Assembly: GCF_954871325.1 (NCBI RefSeq)
Contig: NC_088777.1
Coordinates: 52,824,002-52,888,001 of the forward strand
From: Gordionus sp. m RMFG-2023
Lineage: Eukaryota; Nematomorpha; Gordioida; Chordodea; Parachordodidae
Direction: 5' to 3'
DNA length: 64,000 nucleotides
The notes below the pieces were generated by a model, which saw nothing but the letters and a program-made list of their open reading frames with translations, was not told the origin of the DNA and did no database searches. Shown one piece after another: positions 12,566 to 27,097 of the stretch; within the stretch, counting starts at the first letter, position 1, and each line of letters opens with the position of its first letter. Made by a program: the position numbers and the translations under genes.

Positions 12566-13239
12566 AATTATATATATATACATATATATATATACAATTA
12601 ATAATTAATATTAATATCTCAATTTATCATCACATCGCACTCATCTATTTATATTTTTAAAATCGGGATTTTTTTTTAACATTATATAATTTAAAAGGCT
12701 TACCATTTGGCAATTAATTTATATGGCTAGCTTAATTATATCTAAAGATAATTATAATTTAAAGGGAAAATGTTTTGCCCAAAATGACCCATTTTTTCAA
12801 CCTTAGCTGAGACGTATTTTGGAGTTAGAGGCTAAAATTTTATATTTTTTTTTAGCTATAATATCCAATACAAGTTTCTAGTAAAAATCTAAGAAAAATC
12901 TTAGGGGTACGAGTTGAAACTCATCTAGATTTATCATGGAATTCACTATATATATATCATTTTTTATATTTAAAAATAATCAATATTAGCAGCTTAAAAA
13001 CGTCTCACGGGAAAGAGTTTATTCTTTCCCAAACATTTTTTTCGGTAAAATTATGATTAAAAAATTTATATTTTTTTTTTTCATTTAATACTATATTTAA
13101 AATAACAAATTTTCACAAATTTTCTTTTACAAATTAAAAATATATTATAAAACTGAATTTTTTAAAAAAATATATGTATATAAAAGAACTGAGAAAAAAA
13201 ATTTTTTTTTATAAAGGGTACAAATCACACTAGAGAATA

Positions 13240-14500
13240 GTGATTGCTTAAAAAATTGGACCGGCAGATTTCCAGGGAAATCTGCTGCCTGCGAAGGTAA
13301 AATGCTTCATTGGGGTCCATGAGATCTGCCTTAATTTATTTCCTATGGTTTTAATGAAATTGAAAGCATCACTTCTGAACATGCCTAGGGTATTAGTAAC
13401 AATTGGGATAAACACGGTTTGGTGAGCAAGCATATTTGTTTTTTTATAAGATTTCGACATTTTCGATGGCAGGAAATGAGAGATTAGACTTGGCGGCAAA
13501 ATCGACACAGGTATGGTCCCTAGCAAGTGGGAGACCATTGGTCCAGTAAATGAGAGATATGCCATCAGGGTGTATGGCGTTTTCGTTTGAGAAGACCAGT
13601 GGTTCGAGGGTGGAATATTAATTTTTTATGAGCAGCTAGGAGAATGTTCTTAATAGATTTATGACGCGGTTGTCGTCCATGGGAGAACTTGCAGGGCAAG
13701 ATGCTAAGCTTTCGATTCGATATGAAGGCCGCAGTCGATGCAAATGTATGGAATCACAGCATTACAGCCAAGGTGGAGTGCTATGGAAATGCGTAGCTGT
13801 TCGTCAGTCAAGATTGGAACTGGAGATGGCTTCCAGCCATGTAACCTGAGCTTGCATATAATACTAAATTATTGAGATTGTCCTCAAAGGGCCTGTTCTA
13901 AATAAGGTATTCAATGGAACAGATAAATATCCCAGTCAATGCTGAAAGCGGGACGACAAAGGGTGGGTGAGCATGTTGTCCCAAAAGGTGAACTGCGAGA
14001 GGTCAGTATCTAAAAGAGTGGATCCATTATCGATGAGCAGCAAGACGAAATGAGATAAAGGCTGAGAGGGAAAGTCGTATCGGGGATCGGATACCAATAC
14101 CACCTGACTTACCATGATGGGTGGTTCGAGATAAGATGAATTGGAAAATTTAAGGTTTAATATGTTTTTAGAAGACCCTTAACAGGTCGTAAAGGATTTA
14201 GGTATGTTGAAATAATTTTTTATTAAAAAAAAAAATTGATGGGATGGGAGTTAATTTAATAATGTATATAATTGGATAAATTGTTAATTTCACCTCCTAT
14301 CGGTTATCCTAGATGTGTCATCTCGTCCCCTGTTGATGCCGTGATATGCATGTCTGAAGGGATAGAAGTGGGACTTAGAAAGCAAATCTCACATTAACGG
14401 AGGTTGAAAGATAGTCCTGTTATATGTGTGAGATTCTTAATGATGAGGGGGATGGACCTAATTGTGGAGAGGTTGCCCGAGACTATGCCGTCATCAAGAT
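13240..14500 (-). mobile_element. C-terminal part of a LINE-like retroelement (KRPDG family), broken
   Basis: The minus strand gives LTDEQLRISIALHLGCN, then CIDCG, and after breaks MAYLSFTGPMVSHLLGTIPV, then QTVFIPIVTNTLGMFRSDAF and FIKTIGNKLRQ. These match the post-RT part of a non-LTR-type family that I know from invertebrates and that also occurs here at 28.5-30.5 kb. RT remnants continue toward 14.1 kb. It lies within the upstream flank of the middle glycoprotein copy. Confidence 0.6.
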
Positions 14501-15724
14501 ACCAGGAATTTAAGGTAAGCTATTTTAGTAGACTTCTGTCAACTGGCATATCCAAAGACTTACGACTTTAATATACACTTCAATACTTCTAAGTATATTT
14601 TAATTTACATATATATATAAATCTTTCTAACTATAATTAATTTTTTTTATCATTATAATTGTAAAATTATATTTAGCTAATAATTTTTATTTTGAATTAG
14701 TTAACATTAGAATTCTTATTAGGCTTTACCATAATTTAAATTTCATAATATACTAATTGCTTTATAAAGTTTTCGCTGTTAGAGCATTAACCAAAAGTAA
14801 TTAAAAAAAGTGAACGGCATCATTAGAAAATCTAAAAAAATTAAAATATATATCTTTGAATATTTGACATAAGAACTTGTATTTTATTAGATTTAATTTT
14901 AAAACCAGTAATATTTATAAGTTAAGATTTAGAGAATATTTATGCCATAAATTATTTTATATTCCACATCTATTATTATTTTTTAATGATAAAATTAGTT
15001 TTTTTTCAGGAATCACGATATTAAATTTTATCATAGTATTAAAAGTTTTAAAATGGTAAAATACTAATACTCATTATATGAAAGTTAAAACCCTCTTTTA
15101 ATACTTAGACGAGATTATAATATTTAAGGTATTCTATAATAATAACCTAAGATTTAGTAAAATCAAGCCAATTAAATTGCGTTAGTAAATATTACATATC
15201 TTAAATTATACAGAAATAGAATTCTTTTAAAATATTATATGGAAATCAGCTATTAATATAAAATGAAATTATAAAAATTTTTATAGTTTTATAAATTTAA
15301 AAATTTTAATTTAATGGTCAAAAGGTATCATTTTTATATTATTTTACTATTTATCTATAAAAAACTTACCAGGTTTATGGATTGTCAAGGCATAACTGAC
15401 TTTTATTAAAAACGATTTTGAATAATTTTAATAATTAAAAAATTTTGAATTTATTATATAGGTAAGGGTTTGATGATTTTTTTCATAGTATTTTGTACAA
15501 AAATTATTTTCGCACATATTATGCTTCAATAAATTACACAAGTAGCCTTGGTATTCTCATACTTATTTCTAAAATAAAGTTTAAAGAAGATTTTGAAAAG
15601 TAATCTACATTTTCAAAATATACAAAGCGGCTTACTTATTTGAAGTGTAATTAGATATTGTAAAAATAAAATGCATATATTATGAATGTATACATAAGAT
15701 TTATATTATAAAAAAAATATAAAG

Positions 15725-17820
15725 ATATCAAACTGACGCTAAGTTGAATATGGTTGATGGTTTAGTTTTTTGGGAAATGCCACAAATGCTATCTAATAAT
15801 CGTTCACATTCCTATTACAGTTATTTCCTTGATAATGAATATATAAACGATGAAATTGATAACTAAGGCACTTAACGCTACGGTATTAAAAAATTATAAA
15901 ATTATATTACAAAATTTTGATTAATCTAAATTAAAAATATGACTCTTTTTGCCTGAAAGTAAAATGTCATTTATATTTATTAAATAAAATTTAAAACAAA
16001 TATAACCTAAGAAATGAGATTGTGCATATATTTTAAGGTATAGAAATAATCGTTTACAGTAATTCTATATATCTCTAATTTAACTTCTAACTTAATAATG
16101 TTTAGTTCTATATAGATACGAATCCTAAATCATTAGAAGATATCTTAGCTGAAGAAGATGTAGATTCGAATTTAACATACGGGATGAAATTTGTATCCAA
16201 TGAAACTCACATTTATTTAATGATTATAAGTACATTACTAACAAAACAGCTACAAGGGTAAATATATTTAACCTTTCTAAATTCGTCTCATATACATATC
16301 TTTTAAATTCTTTATTTAAAGTATTTATACAACCATACCGGAGATTACTTGAAGTTCATGAATTCCACGAATCATATATAATTCTTAAAGGTTCATTGAG
16401 GTACCCATTCTCAAAATTAATATCCATATTATTCAAGTATAATAATGGTTCAATTCTCTATTCAAGTCCCAAAGTTAATGTCATCCTGCAAAATTGTCAA
16501 GATAACAACAGTAAAATTATTATTTTAATTCTATTCTATTCTATTATTATGTATTATTATACTATTTAGGCCTTGGCCTTCCCAACTTTGAATCTAGCTA
16601 TGAAAAAAGTTAATTTAAAAAAAATAAATTTTATTTATTTATATAATATTGCTATTGCCATTCAAAAGCAATTTATATAGATGAACAAAGTCTTTCTCAT
16701 TACGTGACATTTGAGGGAATTTACAATTTGGTTATCTCCGAAGGAAATAAGACAATCTTTATAAAGTTGATTAGAAATATAAAATTGATAAATATTAAAA
16801 TAAAAATTATATAATAGAAATCTGCCTTTGTATCCCTTTAGTAATTTAGCACATCCCCACTTGCACTTCATTGATTTAATATACACATCCGTGATCCAAT
16901 ATTACTATGGTAGACATGCTTACAATTTAAACATATTCCACACTTCTTGAGGATATGAAAAAATCATTAAAATATTGGGAAGACTTTCATATTTCAGAAA
17001 ATATGACGGTAATATTTAACCATTTTCAATTGATAAAAATTATATTTTTGGTCTACAAAGCTAGCTTAGATCTGTTTATTTGCTAATAGCAATTCAGGAT
17101 CCCTTTGGAGTCATAAATTGATTAATCGGTCTTAGTTATAGGATGGGTAACAACCTAATAATCAATCAAATTCACAACTTTAAGTTTTAGCATTTTTACA
17201 AACGAATAATATTTTTTGTATATCTTTTTTTTAGTATCCTATTGTATTTTAAAAAATATATTATATCATTTTCTAAAAATAATTAATAGGTTTAAGTTAG
17301 CATATACATACACTACATTATGTATATATCACAAAATTATTTTAATAAAAAAAATTAGATGATAGATTATACATGTAAACTCCAATAGATCTGCTCTTTG
17401 CACTATAATATTAATCTGCATCAATAATGGTTCATCGAATTCACCTAGGAATGAATCAATATGTAATGAGGAAATGTATTTATTAATAATTTTTTTTTAT
17501 ACAATAGCCATTATTATTATAGATCAAATTCCCCATTTTTCTATTTTCTAACCTATTCGATTTCCTACTAATCTTACTTCTTTATTATTATTATATAAAC
17601 CATTATTTTAGGCAATCGTTGAACAGAACAATGCATCTTTGACCCTGGAAATTTATTACAATGACATTGTCGAGAATATTATACAAAATGATCCTATAAT
17701 TTATAGCATAATGTGTTACGTGAATTTGTCAGAGAACGAAGCAGATCATAAATGTAATTACTACTTGGAATGTTACGAAACATTTCTACATATTATATTT
17801 ATGATATTAATTAATTAAAG
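15725..17820 (+). pseudogene. Middle copy of the N-glycosylated protein gene, decayed
   Basis: Same orientation as the right copy. The exon counterparts are recognisable at about 15725-15893, 16115-16262, 16317-16515, 16570-16608, 16670-16770, 16829-17008 and 17613-17810. The first exon loses frame after NDE, the third has a 4-base loss just after its acceptor, the sixth shifts near the block equivalent to FQTPLE, and the last shifts after IMCYVN. Homology to the flanks of the other copies runs from about 14518 to 17920, so this is a segmental duplicate and not a retrocopy, because introns are kept. Confidence 0.65.
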
Positions 17821-18399
17821 AATTCCTAAAAATTTAAAATTAATAATTATATTATAAATAATATTTTGGTTATAATTTTTACTATGTTATATCCATTTTA
17901 ATAAAATATTCACTGGAAAGGTTTACTATTAAATTTACTGAATGAATCTGATATTTTAGTAACGCATACTTGTGTTTTTCTTAAAATCTATATAATATAT
18001 TTATATGTTAGTGGAGGTTTAAATAAATAAAGGGGATGCATTTATCTCTTAATTAAACCTGGATTTACATGATTATATTAGAATGTCATTTCTAATATTC
18101 CGCATAGCCATACCTCATGGCCCCCTGTGATCAACCTTAAGTTATATTGATTGTCTAATAAGCAAAATAAAGATCATTTTAGAATTTTTTTGAGATAAAC
18201 CAGACCTTGTAATCTAAAACTCTTAGCCTTAAGGAATAGCCATTGTAATCGTAGTTAAAGGGAGTATTTTTTTAACAAGAAGTTGTTTCACGTTTAACGA
18301 TAATAAAATTTTGATATCTTTTTATAACACCTTCAATTTTTCTAAAATTTTCCCCATCATAATATATATTTAAAATAATGTCGCACTTTTAATACCACC

Positions 18400-19908
18400 G
18401 ATTTCTATACAAGATAAAAAATAAATATGGATTAAAAAATATTTCCATATATCGTTCATTTTTTTTCAATATCAGTAACTCTATATATTTTTATGTGTTG
18501 CAAAAACCTAAACATTGATTTACTTAATATTATTAATACAACCGATGATATTATTATGGGAAAACATTTTGTAATTTATTATCATTATTATATTATTTAA
18601 ACTAAAATTTCTATCTGGATTCGGCTCGTGTAGTATAGTTAAATGGCGCAATTTTTAAAAACGTTAACCTATATTTTAGCCAAAAATATTTATTATAAAC
18701 CTCACATCCAGTTTGCATAACGCAGGTGATTGTCAGGCTTTGATACATTTTACTCATATTTATTTAGATAACAATGTTCTATACACTTTAACTTCTTATT
18801 TATTATTACTATTACTCAAAGATTATATTTTAACCTTTTGTATCAATTATATCAAAACTAATGATACTATTCTGATCCTTATCCCATTCTAAAAAAGAAA
18901 TAGTATACATTAATTATAGATAATTTATTAAAAATTACTTGATATTTCCCCTTTCCACAATTTATATTGAACTTATACCTTATTAAACACAAGGCCCATT
19001 ATAGCCCGGTAACATATATAATTTACTAGATCAGCCTATATAAATTAACAATAGGTTTGCTACTACCGACTAAATATTCACTTCATTTTTTAACTGCTAA
19101 AACTATTGTGAATCCTTCTTTCTCGATATTGTAATATATTATTTTAAGCAACTGACCAATACTTTAGACACAAATTCAATTGTCTCTCATGACAATTTTT
19201 CTCAACATGGAGCATTACTGCTCCCATACCCTTATTGGAAGCCATCCGTTAAAATATATAATTCATTATCACTGCCATATTGCGTTAATATTGGCTTATT
19301 AAACAATCTGTTGTTGATCTAGTAAACGCTTCCCTTTCATTAATATCCCGATAAAATTGTTTGCCTTTTTAACAATATCATATAAAATATATGCCAGTTT
19401 TGAGAACTCGATAAACCTTGATTGATAAAAGTCTTAACCATGAATATAACTCATCTTGATTCTTAGGTTCAGCCATCTTCATAATAGGTTCAATTTTTTC
19501 TTTATTTAATTGGCTATATACCCTTACAACCTATTAAGTAACCTGAATATTTAATAGTATCTTAAACAAATTTGCACTTCTTAATATTTCTTAATAAGCC
19601 AAATTCATCCATGTTTTCAAATTATTAAAGTGATCCTCGGCATATTTACCAAAAATCAATAAATCCTCTAAATAATATAACCCCACTCACGTCTAATAAT
19701 ATTTTATCCATAATTTTTTGGAAATATGAAGTTGTAACTGTCAGCACAAAAAGTAACTTTTTGAATTGAAATAGACCAGTGCTAGTAGACACAGTTAGAA
19801 ATTTTGAAGCAATATTTGTAATTAGGCTGAAAAAAATCTCGCTTCCAAAATAACATTCCATTTCCCACCTTAGCAAAAATATCACTCCACCTTGTGTTGT
19901 ATTATTAT
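18400..19908 (-). mobile_element. Ty3/Gypsy LTR-retrotransposon fossil (RT region)
   Basis: The minus strand shows the reverse transcriptase core of a Ty3/Gypsy element (a TSTGLFQFKKL-type segment followed by an FQKIMDKIL-type segment, then weaker downstream RT blocks toward 19.3 kb). It is heavily broken and looks old. No LTRs were identified. A hAT-type element is inserted at its upstream side (19909-20684), and a weak continuation may lie beyond it to about 20830. The lower boundary is uncertain. Confidence 0.55.
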
Positions 19909-20684
19909 CAGGGTTGACAGTCGGTCACGGTCAGTTGACAGAAGGAGTATTTGACCTGGTCAAATACTCTAAAATGTTATTAATGAATAACTATATTGAT
20001 TTAATCAACATACAATCATCCCATGATTATACAATTTCTCCACCTGAAGAAAAAAAAATAAAGATAGGTTTGAAAAAGAAAACAATCCAAATACATGTGC
20101 TCACACTGAACTGCTGATTATTTATTGTATTCCCAATAAAGGGGATTATCCTACTAGTAGTTAGTTGGATGTAGCATGCGATATAATATAAGAATATGGC
20201 ATTTTACAAGATATTTTAGTGATATCATAAATTTCAGAAGAACGACAATAGGTAAAATTTATGGAAAGCAGTAACTTTCATAAAAACCAATCAGATTTCG
20301 GGCTCAAGTTATTGAAATGGGCATTTCCCACCTTTAACATTAAGAGAAGTTTATAATAACTTATTAATAAATTCCTAGTTTTACTTCTTATTTAGTAAAA
20401 TTTGCCAGTTTGGAGCAGTATTCCTACGGAGAGAAGAAATTGATTAAAGATTTCGACAACCAGAAAATTCGTAAGAGCATATCATAACCTAAGATTGATT
20501 AAATACTAAAGAAAATGATAATATTGAATAGATCAAAACATTTAATTATAGAATTTAGAAAAATATAATTTAATTTATAGATTCTTTTTTTTTTACTATT
20601 ATATATAAAATAAAGTTAATATTGTCTTAAAAAACATTTATTTGAATTTGACCGTATTTGACCATATTTGGATGCACAACCCTG
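19909..20684. mobile_element. Non-autonomous hAT-type element, 776 bp, with 8-bp target duplication
   Basis: Ends are CAGGGTTGACAG and GCACAACCCTG (inverse CAGGGTTGTGC). The flanks ATTATTAT at 19901-19908 and 20685-20692 are a perfect 8-bp duplication, as expected for hAT. Subterminal GGTCAGTTGAC/GACCTGGTCAAATA and GACCGTATTTGACCATATTT motifs repeat inside the ends. No transposase is recognisable within. Confidence 0.85.
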
Positions 20685-21589
20685 ATTATTATAATATATT
20701 TTATATATAAATAATTATTGAGGTGAAAATTGATAAAAAATTTATTAATTATTATCTTCGTTTCTGTGTTAAAAAAATTGTATCTGTAATTATTCAGATA
20801 TAGTTAAGAAATGAAGAGAAAATTAAAAAAAGGAAAAGTCTATTGTCTATTTTAAACAAGAATTTATTGTCAAATCCTTTAAAACCTTTGAAAATAAAAT
20901 TCAACTTTTTTAATTGCATATTTACGTTAAGCCAATAAAGGCACAAATTCGTAAAATATAATCTTTTTTTAAGCAAAAATTAAAGGTGTGGCCATTCTAA
21001 TAATCTTGCAGACGTTATAATATCTTTCTTGTGTCATTGATTGAAATGGTACCCTCTTAAACCTTAAATATTTAGCTATTATTAAAATGTTAATTTTTCA
21101 AATTTTTAACTTCCTAAAAATTTTTTTATCTTATCGTATTATCGTATGCACTTTTATTTATTAACTCTATGTCAAAATTAAATTAAATTATATCAAATAC
21201 CTTGATCCAGTCTTTCGAAATCGGCTAAGTAGACATATAAATCTATATCCATCTATAAGGCTTAAAACTTTCCATAAAAAATTTTTAAATTATTTTAGCC
21301 AATACATAATATTCGTATAAAATATCAGATTTGAGTAATTTTTTTACCAAACACAAAATATAATATTACCATATTTTTTTTAAATGATAGTAAAATTGTT
21401 TTAAAATTATTTTTTACGTATTTTTCATGAATATATCTAAAATACATTTTAGCACTAAACACATTTTGACTAATTATTAAAGAAATTGGCCGAATAGATG
21501 AAAAGTTAAAGGGGGTGGCTAGTTTCCGCCATAAGATTTTTAATGTATACTACCAATTTTTCGTAATATTCCAAATAAAAAGTGTAGTC

Positions 21590-21990
21590 ACTTATTTAAG
21601 TTTTTATTTGTTTTCTGAAATATTGCTTTCCCACACACTTTATGCTATAAACTATATAATTATTTTCTAAACTACTATATAGCATCATTTTGATAAATTT
21701 TTATGGTCAAAATTGCACTATGTTCTTTGAAGACTGTCTTAAATAATTGTTCATAGAATAGGAAAGAAAGAAGATTGAGTTTTTCACAATTAAAAAATGG
21801 TATTTGAATATAATAAATATATATAATGTATTGTATTTTGAATAATATATTTCATTATATATTGCTTCCTTCCTGAGTGAATTAGTTCATGACCGCTATT
21901 GATGCCAATGAGTACTGAAGTACAAGAAGCTGATCTAAAAGCGTTTACCTATATTGTATCATATTTTTTTATATTAAAATTTTATATTGT
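21590..21990 (-). pseudogene. Fragment of the last exon and 3' flank of the same glycoprotein gene
   Basis: The stretch holds CACACTTTATGCTATAAACT, ATAATTATTTTCTAAACTAC and CTTAAATAATTGTTCATAGA, which follow the left-arm segment at about 1490-1850 in the same orientation, with many changes. It then tracks the intron side up to the block GCTGATCTAAAAGCGTTTAC. Only the last exon and part of the preceding intron are present. It sits just outside the right inverted arm. Confidence 0.5.
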
Positions 21991-24164
21991 GGCATTATTA
22001 TAAATTTAAACTCTTTGGATTGTTTTAAGAAAACCCGATAATAAGGTGTTTAAAATTTACCAAATTTTTTTTTAAACTAATAAGCATTTGAAATGCTGGA
22101 ATTATTATTATTTGAATTCTTCCTTTGAAGGAATATATACATATTTAAGCTAAATAAATTTGACTCCATTACTTAGCGAACTTACCTAATATAGGAAATA
22201 AAACAAATATAGATTACCATGTTCAAAAGATGTATGAAGATATATATATTATTAGAGGCTTAATTTTTAGAAATCAACAGTTAAGTGGGGAAAAATTTAA
22301 CGAAAAATATATATATTAAAAAAAAAATACCTTGCTAATAAAAAGTCAAAATAAAAAATATATTACACGGAAATAATTTTCGTAAGATTTAATAAACAAA
22401 TTTTTAGAGGATTTCATACAACTTATATTTATTTATCTCTGCAAGTTTTTAATGATGTAAGTCATTTTGTCTATAATCTTTTAATATCATAAATGTTGTA
22501 TTGATTTGATATTGATAGTACGTAAATTGGGTTGGAACCAATATCATATAGGCATAGCTGCTAATAATTTCGGGATTCGCGCCTATAAAAAACTAAGCAA
22601 TATTAAAATATAAGATAAAAGGTATATTATTGAAAATTCATTTTAGGTTATCGCCATCAGCGGCGATTTTCTTAAATTTATAATAAATCAAAAATATTAG
22701 ATATTTTTGAATATTTATAGTAAAAATTTCAATAATTTATGTTGGGAATTTCTTGCAGCCCATCTCCCATTTTTGGATAAATTTTTAAAATCTTTAGTTT
22801 TTTATAAATTATATCTTATCTATTATAAATATAATATAAATTAAATTAAAAATGGTAAATACAATGTACTAGAAAAAATATAAATTTTAATATAATAAAC
22901 AAATTTCGTTTAGTTAAAGTGAATGTACTATATAAATTGTTCTGTTTATAAAAAATTAATTAAGCAATTTATTGAACTGCTAGCTAAGATTAATATTTAA
23001 AAAAAATTCAATAATCTATAATAATATTTCAAAATATTTTGGGATTTTTAAAAATTTATATACAAGATGCTCATAATGTGGATAATTTCTATGGTACTGA
23101 AAACATTTTCTGCAGGTTAATGATTTAAGTTTCAATAATATTTGAATATACATATATCATATTTTAGTAGACTTCTGTCAAATGGCATATCCAATGGTTT
23201 ACGACTTTAATCTGCACTTCAATTCTACTGAGTATAGTTTATTTTACATATGTATATATATATACATTATATATCTTTTTAACCATAATTTTTTTTTTAT
23301 CATTATAATTAAAAATATATTTTCATAATGGTTAGGTATTTTGCTAGTTAATAAATTTTTTTATGGAATTAGTTAACATTAGAATTGTAATTAGGCCCGA
23401 CCATTTTTTTAACTTTAATAATTTATTTGATTTAAAAAGTTTTCGCTGTTAGATATTCACCGAAAGTAACTAAAAAAGAGAACGGCATCATTAGAAAAAT
23501 TAATAAATATAAAATTACAATATATATCTTAGAATAGTAGCACAGGGACGAATTTTTTAGGAAAATATATCAAAATAGCGATATTAGGTTTAATCATGGT
23601 ATTAACAGTTTTGAAATGATTAAATACTAATATTCATTATATGAAAGTTAAAGCTCTCTTTTAATACTTTGATAGGTCTTGTGTTTAAAAATTATATTGT
23701 TAAAGGTATTCTATAATAATAACCTAAGATTTTATAAAATCAAGGAAATTAAATTGCATTTACATATATTATATATCTTAATAATTATAATTATACAGAA
23801 ACAGAATTCATTTACAATATTATAAATTGAAACCATCTTTTAATAATGAAATGGAATTATTGATATAAAGTTTTTCTTTTATAAATTTTAAAATTTAAAT
23901 TTAATAGACAAAGGTGTCACTTTTATATTATTTTACTTGTAATAAATATATTTATCTATAGAAAACTTACTTGGTTTGTTGATTATCAGGGCATAACTAA
24001 CTTTTATCAAAAGCGATTTTGAATAAAATTTTAAATAAGATTTCTGAATGTATATTATAGGTAAGGGTTTGATTTATTTCATAATATTTGTACGACAATT
24101 ATTTTCGGACCAAATAGCCTTGGTATTCACATTACTCTTTGTAAAAATCTAAAAAATTTGAAGT

Positions 24165-24430
24165 TTACCAACGAGGGTTACTACCTACGTGAAAGATTAG
24201 CCCTCAATATAATAAAATCCAATTACCTCAGCTTCATATTCTCAATGACTGATACCCCCTAATCACAGAATCGGCGATGAGAAGAGCAATTAAGAACAAG
24301 AAAGGGATATTCAGATGGAAGTCAACAAAAGAACCAAACCCTAATCACAGAATCGGCGATGAGAAAAGCAATTAAGAACAAGAGAGGAATATTCAGATGG
24401 AAGAAGAAAAACTGAAGGGAAAACTATGAA
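24165..24430. repeat. Right-arm insertion with an 82-bp tandem duplication
   Basis: The units start at 24257 and 24339 and share CCCTAATCACAGAATCGGCG, AGCAATTAAGAACAAGA and ATATTCAGATGGAAG. The surrounding stretch is absent from the middle copy. I see no identifiable protein in it. Confidence 0.7.
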
Positions 24431-24746
24431 AACTCATAATTCTTTTAAATCATTTGCTCAATTTATTATATTAATTTACTATATATTTATTTATATTATT
24501 TAAATATATTATTATTTATCCTTAAAAAATATACTAACAAATGTGATTTTTTAAATTGACATATTAATGAAATTTACTATTATATTGATCGTTATTTTAT
24601 CATACATTTTATATTACGCCTATTAATTAAATATGAAATAACATAAATAAGTTAAATAATAAAATAAATATTAAAATTAGATAATTTGTATATGAAATGC
24701 ATATATTATGAATAAATATTTGATATAAATTATAAAAAAATTAAAG

Positions 24747-27097
24747 ATATCGAACTGACGCATCGTTGAATATGGTCAACGGTTTAGTTATTTGGGAGAT
24801 ACCACAAAGGCTATTTAATAATTTTTCACATTTCTATTACAGTTATTTCCTATATGAAGAATACTTAAACGATTTGAAATTAATTACCAAGGCTTTTAAC
24901 GCTACGGTAATAAAAAAATTATATTTATATGTAATATTTTGGTTAATAAATATTAAAATATGACTTTTTTGTATGAAAGTATACTGTTATTTAAAATTTT
25001 TAATTTAGCCGATTTAATAAAAAAAAACGGTTTGATTTAGCCATAAAATACCCTATCTATCTGCCATCATTTAGAGAAATCTTGAGTTGACTAAATTTTA
25101 ATTTAGCCGTTATTTAAAAATCTGTAAAATCGAGGCTTTTACCATTTTCATATTTGAAATGATGAATTTAAAGTGTATAAATTAGAGTTTACAAAATAAA
25201 ACTCTAAATATCTCTAATTAAAAAAATCTAATTTAAGAATAATCTTTTACAGGGTTAAATTTCAAATATCTATAATTAAATTTCTAATCTAACAATGTTT
25301 AGTTTTATATTGATACGAATCCGGAATTATTAAAAGATATCCTCGCCGTAGAAGATATCAATTCGAATTTAACATATGGGATGCTATTTTTATCCAATGA
25401 AATTCACGTTTATAATTTTAATGATTATAAGTACATCACTAACGAATCTGCAACAATGGTAAATATATTTAACCCTTCTATATTTATCGCATGTATCTTT
25501 TAAACTCTTTATTTTCAAAGTTGCGATTTGTGCAACCATACCGGGGATTACTTAAAGTTCATGAATTCCACGAATCATATATAATTCGTTGAGAGGTCCA
25601 TTCTCGAAATTATCATCCATATCATTTAAGATATTGAACTTTAAATTTATTAGTTCAACGCTTCATTCAAGTCCCAAAGTTAATGTCATCCTGAAAAATT
25701 GTCTAAATAACAACAGTAAAATTACTTTAATTCTATTTTATTATGTGTTCCTATTCTACATAGGCCTTGGTTTAGCTAACTTTGAATCTAGCTTTGGAAA
25801 AAGTTAATTTTAAAAAATAATATTTATTCTTTAGTCATCCATATGATAATTAAATTGTCAAAGCAATTTATATAGATGAACAAAGTCTTTCTCATTACGT
25901 GTCATTTGATGGAATTTACAATTTGGTTATCTCCGAAGGAAATGAGACAATCTTTATTAAGTTAATATAAATATAAAATTGATAAAAATTAAAGAAAAAA
26001 TTATATAATAGAAATCTGCCTTTGTATCCCTTTAGTAAGTTAGCACATCCCCACTTGCACTTCCTTGATTTAATATACACATCCGTGAATCAATATTACA
26101 ATGATGGATATAATTACAATTTGAAAATATTCCAGACACCACTTGAAGATATGAAAAATGCATTAAAATATTGGGAAAACTTTTATATTTCAGAAAATAA
26201 GACGGTAATATTAACCAATTTTTAATAAATATTTTGGTCTATAAAGCTAGTTTAGATAAATTTATTTGTTCAATTCAGGATATCGTTGGAGAGTCATGAA
26301 TTGATCAATCCTTATTAGTTATAATACGGGCAGCCACCTAAAAGTCAATAAAATTTACATCTTTAAGTTTTAGCATTTTTACAAATGAATAGATAATGTT
26401 TTCTGTGCATCTTTTGAGCTTAATAAACTAATCCCTCACATTCCCTTTATTAATGTTTTCGCATTAACGCTATTTAAATATTGAAAAATAGAATTAAGTT
26501 ATAAATTTTTGAAAGGCGATAAAAATATGAAGTTATTTTTAATATCCTATTGTATTTTAAAGTGTTATTGCCTCATTTTCTAAAAATAAGTTTAACATAT
26601 TATATAAATAAATATATATCCTATTTTATGCATATATCAAAGAATTTCTTATAATAAAAAAAAAATTAGATGGTGATACAAGTAAATTTCAATATATCTG
26701 CTCTTTGCACCATAGTGTTAATCTGCATTAATGATGGTTCAGAATATCGAATTCACCTAGGAATAAATCAATATGTAATGAGAAAATGTATTATCAGTTA
26801 TTTTTTATATGACATTATTTAATATAGATCGAATTCCCCATATTTCTATTGCTAACTTCTTTATAATTATTATATAAACCATTATTTAAGGCGATCGTTG
26901 AACAAACCAATAAATCTTTGACCCTGGATATTCATTACAATGACGTTGTCGAGAATATAATACAAAATGATTATATAATTTATAGCATAATGTGTGAGGT
27001 TGGAAGCAATTTGTTGGAGAACAAAGATCAGATCATAAATGTAACTACTCCCTCTACTTGGAATGTTACGAAGCATTTCTACTTATCATATTTATAA
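24747..27097 (+). pseudogene. Right copy of the N-glycosylated protein gene, broken in one exon
   Basis: Exons match the left copy one for one: 24747-24906, 25303-25458, 25521-25715, 25764-25802, 25864-25960, 26012-26204, 26891-27097. All GT-AG sites are kept and six exons have exactly the same length as in the left copy. The third exon is 195 nt instead of 193: a short run after SYII was lost and other bases gained, so the frame shifts and meets a stop. The last exon differs from the left copy at only a few residues. This is either a recent pseudogene or a copy that skips that exon. The upstream flank holds extra sequence (24165-24690) that the middle copy lacks. Confidence 0.65.
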
